From assembly GCA_964451305.1 (NCBI GenBank), contig CAYVHV010000017.1, positions 1 through 64,000 on the forward strand: a stretch of 64,000 nt of DNA. The letters are read 5' to 3'. The position numbers and the translations under genes are program-made. The notes beneath the pieces are model-generated. The model did no database searches and was not told the origin of the DNA. It saw only the letters and a program-made list of their open reading frames with translations. This document shows positions 9,054 through 17,946 of the stretch, in pieces. Each line of letters opens with the position of its first letter. Position 1 is the stretch's first letter. This DNA comes from SHLQ01 sp964451305. Its GTDB lineage: Bacteria > Actinomycetota > Acidimicrobiia > Acidimicrobiales > SHLQ01.

Positions 9054-11183
9054 CTACCGGTTAAACACTCCGCTCTCACAGCTCGCACGAGTCTCAACAA
9101 TGCCCTGCGGGTCGCTGAGCGTACATGCGTCGCTACCGGCACCGCCGTCCATGGCGTCTCGCCAAGCGCCACCGCGAATCACATCGCTGCCGCCTTGGCC
9201 AAAGATCGTGTCCCGTCCAACGTTGCCATAGAGCTCATCGTCATGGGGTCCGCCACGAATGACATCGTTACCGTCACCGCCTCGAACAATGTCCGCACCG
9301 TTGCCAGCGTCGATCGTGTCGTTACCACCACCGCCGCGAATACGATCGCTGCCGTTCTCGCCGCGAATGGTGTCGTTACCCGGCCCGCCGACGAGGAGGT
9401 CGTTTCCGGCACCGCCGATGACCGTGTCATCTCCAACACCAGCCAGAACGGTGTCGAAGCCGTCACCCGCCTCGATCACGTCATCACCCTGCAAACCACA
9501 GATCGTATCGCGCCCGCCAAGACCGTCGATCACGTCATCGCCCGGCGTTCCGAGGATCACGTCATCACCTTGCGTTGGCCGCTGACCAAGTGCCAGGTTC
9601 ACCGTGACGTCCAACCCGCCACACAACCGCTCTGGCGAAACGGGGATGTCGGTGTCTTGAGCGCTACATGGGTCGACCGACGCCGTCGATGCTTCGGTCA
9701 CCTGCACCGTCGCATTCAACTCGTCGATTGGAACCACCTGTTCGCCACCTGCTGGCCAGAAGATGCGTGCGTCACCAACCGCCGAAACATCGGCATCACC
9801 AAGCCCGAAGAACACCGGAAGCTCACCCTGGTTGCCGCGGCCCTCGCCGCCACTGACGTAACGGACGAGCGTACGGTCGCCGAGATCGATCTCGACACGG
9901 GCGCCGATCGCCGAACGGTTACTCACCGTTCCGGTCAGGTCGAGGCGAAGCCAAGAGACTCCGGACTCGACGATCTCGTTGCGATACAGACGAGTCGTCT
10001 GGCCTGCGTCAGAAGAGACCGCGAGGTCGAGGTCACCGTCGAGGTCGTAGTCTGCCCATGCCACTCCCCGGCCGTCTGCTGGCAGGCCACTCAACACGGC
10101 GGTCTGGTTCGAGAACCCGGTGCCGTCAGTATTGCGAAACAAGACGCTTTCGGTGGTGTCGTCGCTGAACCCGTTCGTCACGAACAGGTCTTCCCAACCA
10201 TCGCTGTCGTAGTCGCCAACAGCAGCCGAGATACCCCATCCACCGGCATCACCCACGCCGTGGCCAGCAGCCACGTCCACAAAGTTGCCGCCGTCGTTTC
10301 GGTACAGTGCATTTTCTGTGGGTTGGCCGGAGGTGCCAGGCCAGGTGGTCCAGTACAGATCGATGTCTGCATCGCCGTCGTAGTCGAACGCAACAACACC
10401 CATCCCAAGACCGGTCTGGGTAATGCCGTAGTTGTCCTCGGCCTGCTCGAAGCTCACACACGATCCGAGGAACAGGTCGTTGGGCACGTCCGGGTCATCG
10501 GACCGGTTCCCTACGAACAAGTCGACATGCCCATCACCGTTTACATCAGCGCTCACCGCTCCAACGCCGACGTTGTCTGAATCGACCCCATAGCTCGCCG
10601 CCTCGTCGACGAACGTTCCGTCACCTTGGTTGATGTACAAGATGTGCGGCCCGATCGCGGTCACGAAGAAGTCGATCAGCCCATCGTTATTCGCATCGAG
10701 CGAAACAATGCCGCGACTACTGCGCTCAACGGCGATGCCCGCTGCAGCGCCGATCTCGGTGAAGGTGCTATCCCCATTGTTCTCGAACAAGAGATCCTGT
10801 CCGTCGGTGAACTTCACGACATAGAAGTCGAGGTCACCATCGTTATCGATGTCCGCGAATGTCGATCCGACGTGCAACCCGGTCGCAGCCGGAAGCCCAG
10901 CGGACGCAGTGATTTCGGTAAACGCATCCTGACCGAGGTTCGCGTCGTTTCTGAACAGCCGGAGAAGGTCCTGACCGGTCATCAGGAGATCGGCGTCGCC
11001 ATCGTTGTCGATATCGGCCCACGAAACATTCTCGACAAGCTCCGACGTCTCGAGCCCAGCCGCGTTCGTCACGTCAACAAAGCCGCCACCATCTTGAGCA
11101 GATGCAGCGCTCTGCGCTGACACCACAGCCACGATCAGCAATACCAAGCCGAACAGCGTTTTCCCATCAACATGAGCAGACAT
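9054..11183 (-). CDS. Secreted FG-GAP/VCBS-repeat, ASPIC/UnbV and RTX-repeat protein
   Basis: About 709 residues. A Sec signal peptide (hydrophobic stretch at residues 12-29, cut near SAASAQ) is followed by some seven FG-GAP/VCBS repeats (about 35-410) with the Ca-binding DxDxDGxxD type motifs (DIDNDGDAD, DANNDGLID, DVNGDGHVD). An ASPIC/UnbV domain (about 410-505, NRSAIGARV ... FGLGDADV ... WPAGGEQ) comes next, and then at least seven RTX nonapeptide repeats (GGxGxDxxx, about 545-690). The architecture indicates an extracellular, calcium-stabilised surface or adhesive protein; its ligand is unknown. The start at 11183 is preferred because GGGG stands before it and the signal peptide begins there. 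The frame is open to 11234. Confidence 0.85.
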   Translation of the reverse strand: MSAHVDGKTLFGLVLLIVAVVSAQSAASAQDGGGFVDVTNAAGLETSELVENVSWADIDNDGDADLLMTGQDLLRLFRNDANLGQDAFTEITASAGLPAATGLHVGSTFADIDNDGDLDFYVVKFTDGQDLLFENNGDSTFTEIGAAAGIAVERSSRGIVSLDANNDGLIDFFVTAIGPHILYINQGDGTFVDEAASYGVDSDNVGVGAVSADVNGDGHVDLFVGNRSDDPDVPNDLFLGSCVSFEQAEDNYGITQTGLGMGVVAFDYDGDADIDLYWTTWPGTSGQPTENALYRNDGGNFVDVAAGHGVGDAGGWGISAAVGDYDSDGWEDLFVTNGFSDDTTESVLFRNTDGTGFSNQTAVLSGLPADGRGVAWADYDLDGDLDLAVSSDAGQTTRLYRNEIVESGVSWLRLDLTGTVSNRSAIGARVEIDLGDRTLVRYVSGGEGRGNQGELPVFFGLGDADVSAVGDARIFWPAGGEQVVPIDELNATVQVTEASTASVDPCSAQDTDIPVSPERLCGGLDVTVNLALGQRPTQGDDVILGTPGDDVIDGLGGRDTICGLQGDDVIEAGDGFDTVLAGVGDDTVIGGAGNDLLVGGPGNDTIRGENGSDRIRGGGGNDTIDAGNGADIVRGGDGNDVIRGGPHDDELYGNVGRDTIFGQGGSDVIRGGAWRDAMDGGAGSDACTLSDPQGIVETRASCESGVFNR

Positions 11184-11205
11184 ATATCCCCAGCCTTTTC
11201 TTCGT

Positions 11206-11223
11206 TTCACCAACCGTGGTGAA
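11206..11223. repeat. Inverted repeat in the leader of the FG-GAP gene
   Basis: Arms TTCACCA and TGGTGAA (perfect, 7 bp) with a four-base spacer, ending 23 bases upstream of the start codon. It could be an operator or an mRNA hairpin near the ribosome site. Confidence 0.5.
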
Positions 11224-11337
11224 CCCTGCATCATGTCGGTATGACGCCACGCAACCTGTATCGGCTAGCGCAACACCAAAGTGAGAAGTGAAGGTAAGAA
11301 TCGAGATTACGTATCTGGAGTACCGTGTGCAGTAGTT

Positions 11338-12264
11338 ATGGACGCACGAATTTTCATTGAGCCACAGCAGGGCACCACCTACGAGGAGGTGCTCGCATTC
11401 GCGAAGCGGGCTGAGGAACTCGGCTTCGATGGCTTCTTCACATCGGACCACTACCAAAAGATGGGCGATCACGTCAGCGGACTGCCCGGCCCACTCGACG
11501 CGTGGATCACGCTGGCAGGCTTGGCCCGCGATACCGAACGTCTTCGACTCGGCACGCTCGTGTCGCCAATCACCTTCCGCCATCCGGGCCAGCTCGCTAT
11601 CCAGGTCGCGCAGGTCGACCACATGAGCGGCGGTCGAATCGAACTCGGCATCGGCGCCGGCTGGTTCGACGCCGAGCACAAATCACACGGCATTTCGTTC
11701 CCACCGACCATCGAACGCTTCGATCTACTCAGCGAAGGCCTCGAAATCATCACCGGTCTGTGGAAGACCCCCGAAGGCGAGTCGTTCAACTACGAGGGCG
11801 AACACTTCACGCTCGTCGACTCGCCCGCGTTGCCCAAACCTCGCCAACGCCCCACTCCCCCGATCATCATCGGCGGCCGAGGCAAACGGCGCACTCCCAG
11901 CCTCGCCAGCCAGTACGCATCGGAGTTCAACGTTCCCTTTGCATCGCCAGCGGACTGGGCCGAAATCTGCGGCCCGACCGTCGAGGCATGCGAAGCCCGA
12001 GAGCGCGACCCCGAAACACTCGTGTGGTCAGCCGCCCAAGTCGCCGCGGTTGGCTCCACCGAAGCGGAGTTTGCGCGTCGAGCCGCCGCTATTGGCCGTG
12101 AGACCAGCGAACTTCGCCAGAACGGCGTTGCGGGCACGATCGACGAAGCTCGATCATGCCTTGCCGAGTTCGAAGCTGTGGGGTGCACGCGTATGTACCT
12201 TCAGTTCCTCGACCTCAACGACCTCGACCACCTAAGCGACATGGCGGAAGTGTTGGAACTATGA
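11338..12264 (+). CDS. LLM-class flavin/F420-dependent oxidoreductase
   Basis: A 308-residue luciferase-like monooxygenase-family TIM barrel. Recognisable blocks are GFDGFFTSDHYQ near residue 30, the LGTLVSPITFRHPGQLA strand, and GRIELGIGAGWF (about 100-115), typical of F420-dependent members in actinobacteria. Substrate unknown. The ATG at 11338 is chosen since the frame upstream to 11281 lacks homology-like sequence and the protein family normally begins at this point. Its stop overlaps the start of the rhomboid gene (ATGA), so the two are co-translated. Confidence 0.88.
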   Translation: MDARIFIEPQQGTTYEEVLAFAKRAEELGFDGFFTSDHYQKMGDHVSGLPGPLDAWITLAGLARDTERLRLGTLVSPITFRHPGQLAIQVAQVDHMSGGRIELGIGAGWFDAEHKSHGISFPPTIERFDLLSEGLEIITGLWKTPEGESFNYEGEHFTLVDSPALPKPRQRPTPPIIIGGRGKRRTPSLASQYASEFNVPFASPADWAEICGPTVEACEARERDPETLVWSAAQVAAVGSTEAEFARRAAAIGRETSELRQNGVAGTIDEARSCLAEFEAVGCTRMYLQFLDLNDLDHLSDMAEVLEL

Positions 12265-12914
12265 GTGACGTGAACAGCGAAGACTCCGGCTGGGTAGAAA
12301 CCTCGAGCGGCGGCATCGCAACCTTTGGGCGAAGCGTCGGCACGAGCGTGCTCCTCGTCGGCGCACTCTTGGCCATCATGTGGACCATCGAGATTCTCGA
12401 TACCGCCATTCTGAGCGACCGTCTTCAAGGCAACGGCATCCTTCCTCGACGCATTTCTGGTCTCGACGGCGTCCTCTGGTCACCATTCCTTCACGCCGGC
12501 TTCCCACACCTCATCTCGAACTCGATCCCGTTCGGGGTACTGAGTCTGTTGATCCTCACAGGAGGGCGAGCCCGCTACATCAAGGCGAGCGCGCTGATCA
12601 TCGTGATCGGCGGACTCCTCGTGTGGGCGTTCGCGATCGGAAGCAACGAAAACCACATCGGCGCGAGTGGATGGGTATTCGGCATGCTCGGCTTTCTCCT
12701 CGCCGCCGCCGTCCTCGAAAAGCGACCCCTCAGCATCCTCGCCGGTTTCGTCGCCATCATCTTCTACGGCGGAACCATCCTCATCAGCTTCGTCCCGACC
12801 GACGGAATCTCATGGGAGGGTCACCTCTTCGGGTTCATTGCCGGGATACTGGCGGCTCGACTCACCGTGCAAAAGCGGTCACTACCTTCCCTGGATCCGC
12901 CCGGAGCTAGCTAG
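12261..12914 (+). CDS. Rhomboid-family intramembrane serine protease
   Basis: A 217-residue membrane protein with about six hydrophobic segments. The catalytic dyad is visible: Ser136 in the GASG motif (HIGASGWVFG) and His188 in WEGHLFGF. His83 and Asn87 in HLISN match the conserved transmembrane-2 HxxxN motif. Rhomboids cut substrate helices within the lipid bilayer. The partner is unknown; the four-base overlap with the LLM oxidoreductase gene suggests shared expression rather than shared function. Confidence 0.9.
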   Translation: MSDVNSEDSGWVETSSGGIATFGRSVGTSVLLVGALLAIMWTIEILDTAILSDRLQGNGILPRRISGLDGVLWSPFLHAGFPHLISNSIPFGVLSLLILTGGRARYIKASALIIVIGGLLVWAFAIGSNENHIGASGWVFGMLGFLLAAAVLEKRPLSILAGFVAIIFYGGTILISFVPTDGISWEGHLFGFIAGILAARLTVQKRSLPSLDPPGAS

Positions 12915-12917
12915 CGT
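12912..12917 (+). promoter_or_regulatory. -10 box of serB (TAGCGT), leaderless
   Basis: TAGCGT, six bases, ATG at 12924. The box overlaps the stop codon of the rhomboid gene. Confidence 0.55.
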
Positions 12918-12923
12918 GAAACC

Positions 12924-14111
12924 ATGAGTGCTCGGGAAACCCTCCTCGTTCGAATCAGCGGCCCAGACCAAACGGGTATCACCACCGCCGCAATGGGCAT
13001 CCTCGCCGCTGCCGACGCATCGGTCCATGATGTCGAGCAGATCGTCGTTCGCGGCCAGATCACCCTCGAGATCGTCGTCGATGTCCCTCGCGGCCAAAAC
13101 GTCCTAAAGGACCTGCTCCTCCTCGGCTGGGAGCGCGGCCTCAACATCGATTTCGACATGGTCGACAGTGCTCCAGCAGTCTCGGTTCCATCGCTCATCG
13201 TCTCGATCATCGGTGCCGAACTCGGCCCGACCGACCTCGAGACCGTCACCGCAGCGATCGCCAAGTCCAACGGCAACATCGAGCGCATCCGCCGGCTCGC
13301 GAAGTATCCCGTCTGGTGCTACGAGTTCGAAGTCCACGGCGGCCACCTCGAAGAAATGCGCACCCTGCTCATCGACAGCGCTGCCGACAACCCACGTTTC
13401 GACGTGGCCGTCCAACGATCGGGCTTGCGACGGCGTGCTCAGCGGCTGATCGTCCTCGATGTCGACTCGACACTCATCAAGAACGAAATGATCGACCTTC
13501 TTGCCGACCAGGCCGGGGTCGGCGAACAGTGCGCCGCAATCACCGAAGCCGCAATGGCCGGCGAGATCGACTTCGAACAATCGCTCCGCCAGCGCGTCGC
13601 CCTTCTTGCAGGCCAACCGGTCGAAATAATCGATCACGCCTACGAACAACTGCAGCTCACCGCCGGAGCGCGCACCTTCATCCGGACACTCAAACGCCTC
13701 GGCTACAAGATTGCGATCGTCAGCGGAGGGTTCGTGTCCTTCACCGACAGGCTCAAGTCCTCCCTCGAACTCGACCATGCCTTCGCCAATGAACTCGAGG
13801 TTCGCCGAGGCGTGCTCACCGGCGAGCTCGTCGGGCCCATCATCGACCGAGCGGCCAAAGCACGCCTTCTCACCGAACTCGCAGCGGAAGAAGACATCGA
13901 TGTCGAACAGGTCGTCGCCGTCGGCGATGGCGCCAACGACCTCGACATGTTATCCGCAGCTGGCCTGGGCGTCGCGTTCTGTGCCAAGAAGGTCGTTCGC
14001 GAGGCCGCCGACGCCACCCTCAGCACGCCTCACCTCGACGCCGTGCTGTTCTTGCTCGGTGTTCGCCGGGAGGAAGTCCTCGCCGACGAGCGCGATGCCA
14101 ACAGCTCTTAA
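12924..14111 (+). CDS. serB: Phosphoserine phosphatase with ACT domains
   Basis: A 395-residue protein catalysing the last step of serine synthesis, O-phosphoserine to serine. Two ACT-like regulatory domains occupy residues 1 to about 170 (RISGPDQTGITTAAM opens the first). The HAD phosphatase domain follows, with the nucleophile motif LDVDSTLI (Asp179, Asp181), a Ser/Gly-rich motif II (IVSGGF), and the GDGANDLDML motif IV. This is the long actinobacterial form. It lies directly upstream of serA on the same strand with about 60 bases between; each has its own leaderless -10 box, so they are neighbours with separate promoters. Confidence 0.95.
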   Translation: MSARETLLVRISGPDQTGITTAAMGILAAADASVHDVEQIVVRGQITLEIVVDVPRGQNVLKDLLLLGWERGLNIDFDMVDSAPAVSVPSLIVSIIGAELGPTDLETVTAAIAKSNGNIERIRRLAKYPVWCYEFEVHGGHLEEMRTLLIDSAADNPRFDVAVQRSGLRRRAQRLIVLDVDSTLIKNEMIDLLADQAGVGEQCAAITEAAMAGEIDFEQSLRQRVALLAGQPVEIIDHAYEQLQLTAGARTFIRTLKRLGYKIAIVSGGFVSFTDRLKSSLELDHAFANELEVRRGVLTGELVGPIIDRAAKARLLTELAAEEDIDVEQVVAVGDGANDLDMLSAAGLGVAFCAKKVVREAADATLSTPHLDAVLFLLGVRREEVLADERDANSS

Positions 14112-14136
14112 TTTTGTGACTTGTACACCACGCTCG

Positions 14137-14151
14137 TGGACAATCTGTCCA
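14137..14151. promoter_or_regulatory. Palindromic operator in the serA promoter (TGGACA-ATC-TGTCCA)
   Basis: A perfect 6-3-6 palindrome between serB and serA. The left arm TGGACA resembles a -35 box and lies 16 bases upstream of the -10 TAGGTT, so a bound protein would cover -35 and spacer. Confidence 0.65.
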
Positions 14152-14158
14152 GTCGCTC

Positions 14159-14164
14159 TAGGTT
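14159..14164 (+). promoter_or_regulatory. -10 box of serA (TAGGTT), leaderless
   Basis: TAGGTT, six bases, ATG at 14171; no ribosome site. Confidence 0.6.
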
Positions 14165-14170
14165 AATTCC

Positions 14171-15769
14171 ATGGCACGCGTACTGATCACTGAAAAGCTC
14201 GCCGAACGAGGTCTCGACCTCCTACGAAATGCGGGACACGACGTCGACGTTCAGCTGGATCTCTCCCCTGAGCAGCTCCTCGAGGCAATCAAGGGGGCGC
14301 ACGGAATCATCATCCGTTCGGCAACGAAGGTAACGAAGGAAGTTATCGAAGCTGCCGATGAACTCATGATCGTCGGACGAGCCGGCGTCGGTCTCGACAA
14401 CGTCGACACCGAAGCGGCGACCAACGGTGGTGTCATGGTCGCGAACGCACCGACGTCGAACGCGGTGTCGGCCGCCGAACACACCATGGCGATGCTCCTC
14501 GCATCGGCCCGCAATGTGCCCCAAGCCCACTCTGCACTCGTCGATGGCCGCTGGGAGCGCTCACAGTGGGGCGGCGTCGAGCTGCTCGACAAGACGCTCG
14601 GTATCATTGGTCTCGGCAACATCGGTGGTCTCGTTGCCCAACGCGCCAAGGCATTCGGGATGCGCCTCGTCGGCCACGACCCGTTCGTCTCCCCAGAACG
14701 AGCAACCGAACTCGGCGTCGAATTGATGGAACTCGACGAGCTCATCGCCGAAAGCGACTTTCTCACCCTGCACATTGCCCGCACGCCCGAGACGGTCAAC
14801 ATGATCAACGCCGACCGGCTCAAGCTCGCAAAACCCAACCTTCGGGTCATCAACGTCGCCCGCGGCGGAATCATCAACGAAGCAGATCTTGCCGACGCAA
14901 TCACGAACGGCACCGTCGCCGGTGCCGCCATCGACGTCTTCGATGTTGAACCAAAGACAGACTCACCCCTCTTCGGTGTTCCCGGCGTCGTTGTAACACC
15001 GCACCTCGGAGCGAGCACCTCAGAGGCCCAAGACCGAGCCGGCGAAGTCACCGCCGAGCAGGTTCGTCTCGCGCTCGAAGGCCACTTCGTGCCATTCGCA
15101 GTCAACATTGCAGCGAAGGCAATGAACGACCAGGTCCAACCATTCCTCCCATTGGCAGAACAGCTCGGCGCCCAGTTCGCCCGACTCGTCGACGGCAACC
15201 CCCAGGCTGTCGATGTCGTATTTGCCGGAGCGATCGGCGGCCTCGACTGTCGAATGCTCGAACTCGCCGTGATCAAAGGACTCGTCGGCGAGCTCTCGAA
15301 TAACCCGGTGAGCTTCGTCAATGCCGAATCGGTCGCTGCGGACAATGGCGTCACGGTAACCGCCCGCTGCACGACGAAGACCCCATCGAACCTCGTCAAT
15401 GGCATCAAGCTCGAGGGCGACGGACACTCGCTCGCAGGAACCGTCAACCTTCCCTCCGGTGAGTCCCGAATCGTTGCCGTCGATGGCATCACGATCGACT
15501 TGCCCGCATCGGACAACCTGCTCCTCGTCCTCAACGACGATACGCCGGGCATGATTGGCCAGGTCGGCACGATCTTTGGCGAAGCCAAGATCAACATCGA
15601 CGATATGCACCTCGGGAAGGCCAATCGTGAAGGCGGCGTCGAACAAGGCATGGCGCTCCTCGCGATCTCCACGTCGGTTCAGATCCCTGAAATTGTTGTC
15701 GCCAAGATCAGCGAGCTGCCATCGATCCATTCGGTCAAGGCAATCGGCTCGCCACTCGGCAACCAATAG
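14171..15769 (+). CDS. serA: D-3-phosphoglycerate dehydrogenase, long form
   Basis: A 532-residue NAD-dependent enzyme starting serine synthesis (3-phosphoglycerate to 3-phosphohydroxypyruvate). The layout is that of the long actinobacterial type. Substrate- and NAD-binding domains occupy residues 1-310 (GRAGVGLDNVD, the Rossmann motif GIIGLGNIGG, catalytic RGGIINE Arg and the HLGAST His). An allosteric-substrate-binding domain spans about 315-450 and a C-terminal ACT domain about 455-530 (LVLNDDTPGMIGQVG), which in relatives mediates serine feedback. It probably works with serB just upstream. A palindrome overlies its promoter. Confidence 0.97.
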   Translation: MARVLITEKLAERGLDLLRNAGHDVDVQLDLSPEQLLEAIKGAHGIIIRSATKVTKEVIEAADELMIVGRAGVGLDNVDTEAATNGGVMVANAPTSNAVSAAEHTMAMLLASARNVPQAHSALVDGRWERSQWGGVELLDKTLGIIGLGNIGGLVAQRAKAFGMRLVGHDPFVSPERATELGVELMELDELIAESDFLTLHIARTPETVNMINADRLKLAKPNLRVINVARGGIINEADLADAITNGTVAGAAIDVFDVEPKTDSPLFGVPGVVVTPHLGASTSEAQDRAGEVTAEQVRLALEGHFVPFAVNIAAKAMNDQVQPFLPLAEQLGAQFARLVDGNPQAVDVVFAGAIGGLDCRMLELAVIKGLVGELSNNPVSFVNAESVAADNGVTVTARCTTKTPSNLVNGIKLEGDGHSLAGTVNLPSGESRIVAVDGITIDLPASDNLLLVLNDDTPGMIGQVGTIFGEAKINIDDMHLGKANREGGVEQGMALLAISTSVQIPEIVVAKISELPSIHSVKAIGSPLGNQ

Positions 15770-15783
15770 CTGCCGCTGCTCCC

Positions 15784-16428
15784 CTAGGTCGAGCGGAGCT
15801 CGTGCGGGCTCATCACGACGACGGGGATCGAGATGTCGAACGCACGCGTATCGAGCGTCGTAATCTTGCGACCGGGCTGCGCTGCGTCACGTGGTTCCGA
15901 AAGGTTCTCGGCGAGCACGTGGCTCGTCGTCTGAAGGTTGCTGCTGACCAACGCAAGGCCCCAAATCCCCGTTGGTGCGGACTCGTCGATCTCGACGGGT
16001 CCCACGATCTCGATGATCACGCGACCAGCCCACAAGAAGCTCTGACGTCGTTCGCCGAGTGGGGTCATGATTTGGCTTGAACGGCGCTCGTTCATTCCGG
16101 CACTGGCAAAGGATGCGACGGTGGAATCAACGTCGCCCGTCTCCACCACGACATGGTCGATCGCAAAGACCGCATTGACGTGTTCGGTCACCGTCGCCGG
16201 CGCAAGTCCGCTCAGCGGGCTGGACGCAGCTGTGACGGTCGTAATGCCGGCGACGTCGTCGGTTACTCCAGCGAGAGACCAGCCGAGGACTCCTCGTGGA
16301 CCGTCCGAACCCGCCAGCTCGACGATGACCTTTCCAAAGCGAAGCTCATCACCGTGGACCGTAAAGCCAGCGGACTTCCATGAATTAGGGTCATCTCCGA
16401 TGACGATTCGTTCGAGCGCGTGGGCCAT
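15784..16428 (-). CDS. VOC (glyoxalase/dioxygenase fold) family protein
   Basis: A 214-residue protein with paired beta-alpha-beta-beta-beta units typical of the vicinal oxygen chelate fold. The first unit is at about 1-75; the second begins at AIDHVVVETGDVDSTVASFASAGM (about 90-115, middle part characteristic) and has the FLWAGRVIIEIVGP strand carrying the usual metal-ligand Glu. Substrate is not evident. It follows the BVMO-type gene by 27 bases on the same strand and may be cotranscribed. Convergent with serA (14 bases between the stops). Confidence 0.7.
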   Translation of the reverse strand: MAHALERIVIGDDPNSWKSAGFTVHGDELRFGKVIVELAGSDGPRGVLGWSLAGVTDDVAGITTVTAASSPLSGLAPATVTEHVNAVFAIDHVVVETGDVDSTVASFASAGMNERRSSQIMTPLGERRQSFLWAGRVIIEIVGPVEIDESAPTGIWGLALVSSNLQTTSHVLAENLSEPRDAAQPGRKITTLDTRAFDISIPVVVMSPHELRST

Positions 16429-16455
16429 TTGTTGAGAGCATAGCCACCGGCGACT

Positions 16456-17919
16456 TCACGAGAGCTGCATCACACCGTCAGAAATTCGCGAGTACAACAG
16501 ACTCTTCTGATCGGCAGCGAAGTTCTGATAGTTGCGCCACGGATCGCGGTCGAGCTGGCTCGGAAGCTCCGGCAATTTTCGTTGGAGGTACCCGGCGGAG
16601 AAGTCGTCGATCCAGTCGAGCCGAGGCGCAGTACGATCCTCCGGGCGGAGCAGCGGAACACACGTCCTCGCGCCGACTTCGCTCATCTCGTTAAGGAGAC
16701 GACAGACATAACGGCTAACCATGTCGGCCCGCAGCGTCCACGACGCGTTCACGTATCCAAAGGTCGAGAACAGGTTCGGCACGCCGCTATATCCAACTCC
16801 CCGATAGGTCACCGTTTCAGAGAAATCGACGCGTTCACCATCGACGAACACGTCGATCTGTCCAACGAGGGTCAACGCGAGCCCGGTCGCCGTTACCAGG
16901 ACATCGGCAGGGACGAGTTCGCCGTTGTTGAGTTGCACTCCGGTTGCGGTGACCTTGTCGATCTCGGCGGTAACAACCGACGCCGAACCCGACGAGATCG
17001 CGTCGAAGAAGTCGCCGTTGGGCACCAGGCAAAGGCGTTGATCCCACGGCTCGTACTCGGGGGTGAAGTGCGCTTCGGTAACTTCGGCTCCAAGCTCGTG
17101 GCGAACCCGTCGGAGCAGTTCGCGCTTGAGCAGTTCCGGACGCCGTCGGCTCACTCGGTAGATGAGTTGATCTCGAGCGATGTTGCGAGCTCGGGTCATC
17201 GCATACGCAACACGTTCGGGCAGCACGGATCGCAAACGAAGTGCGAAGGCATCGGTGTCGGGAGAGCTCACGACATATGTCGGCGACCGCTGCAGCATCG
17301 TGACGTGCTCTGCACTCTCAGCTAAAGCCGGCACCAACGTGACCGCAGTTGCACCAGAGCCGATGACGGTGACCGCAGCTCCGGAGACGTCGAGGTCTGC
17401 GGGCCAATGCTGCGGGTGGACGACGCGTCCTTCGAAGTCATCGATTCCGTCGAATTCAGGAGTATGTCCCGCCTCGTAGCTGTAGTAGCCAGCACAAACG
17501 AACAACACGTTGCATCGAAGACTCTCCTCGCCCGATGGTGTTTGCACCGACAACGTCCACATCTGATCAGCCGACGACCAGTCCGCACTGGTCACTCGCT
17601 TTTCGTAGCGAATGTGTTTTCGAAGGTCGAACGCATCGACCGTCTCGTTGAGATACTCGAGGATCGCATCACCTCTCGCGATCGATTCGTCGTGGATCCA
17701 CGGCGCGAACCGAAAGCCTAGGGTGTGCATATCGCTGTCGGAGCGCACACCCGGATACCGGAAGAGATCCCACGTGCCGCCGAGGTTTGCGCGCTGCTCG
17801 AGCATCGCGAACGTGCGGTCCGGGGCATTCTTCGAGAGATGATATGCGGCGCTGATGCCGGAGATTCCTGCACCGATGATCGCAACGTCGACGTCAGGAG
17901 AGGCGGCTGTGGGTTCCAC
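16456..17919 (-). CDS. Flavin-dependent monooxygenase, Baeyer-Villiger/EthA type
   Basis: A 487-residue class B flavoprotein monooxygenase. It shows the FAD motif GAGISG (residues 16-21), GGTWDLFRYPG, the Baeyer-Villiger fingerprint FxGxxxHxxxW (FEGRVVHPQHW, about 163-173) and a second Rossmann motif for NADPH (GSGATAVTL). Such enzymes convert ketones to esters or oxidise S/N heteroatoms; EthA of Mycobacterium is a well-known relative. The substrate cannot be told from sequence. The start is GTG, six bases behind a TAGTCT -10 box. Upstream lies the 5'-nucleotidase gene on the same strand (27-base gap). Confidence 0.9.
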   Translation of the reverse strand: MEPTAASPDVDVAIIGAGISGISAAYHLSKNAPDRTFAMLEQRANLGGTWDLFRYPGVRSDSDMHTLGFRFAPWIHDESIARGDAILEYLNETVDAFDLRKHIRYEKRVTSADWSSADQMWTLSVQTPSGEESLRCNVLFVCAGYYSYEAGHTPEFDGIDDFEGRVVHPQHWPADLDVSGAAVTVIGSGATAVTLVPALAESAEHVTMLQRSPTYVVSSPDTDAFALRLRSVLPERVAYAMTRARNIARDQLIYRVSRRRPELLKRELLRRVRHELGAEVTEAHFTPEYEPWDQRLCLVPNGDFFDAISSGSASVVTAEIDKVTATGVQLNNGELVPADVLVTATGLALTLVGQIDVFVDGERVDFSETVTYRGVGYSGVPNLFSTFGYVNASWTLRADMVSRYVCRLLNEMSEVGARTCVPLLRPEDRTAPRLDWIDDFSAGYLQRKLPELPSQLDRDPWRNYQNFAADQKSLLYSRISDGVMQLS

Positions 17920-17925
17920 GCTCGA

Positions 17926-17931
17926 AGACTA
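17926..17931 (-). promoter_or_regulatory. -10 box of the BVMO-type gene (TAGTCT), leaderless
   Basis: TAGTCT on the minus strand, six bases, then the GTG at 17919. Gives the gene a promoter of its own behind the 5'-nucleotidase gene. Confidence 0.55.
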
Positions 17932-17946
17932 GAGGGGTGGCGTGAC

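Noticed and set aside
9179..9590. Short regularly spaced repeats resembling a CRISPR array
   Set aside because: They are degenerate codon-level repeats of the RTX nonapeptides, with no unique spacers.
9195..10580. 461-codon plus-strand frame inside the FG-GAP/RTX gene
   Set aside because: Antisense of Ca-binding repeats; repetitive TVTASN-type composition without domain features.
14251..15672. 473-codon antisense frame inside serA
   Set aside because: Ser/Arg/Thr-rich shadow; serA is intact on the other strand.
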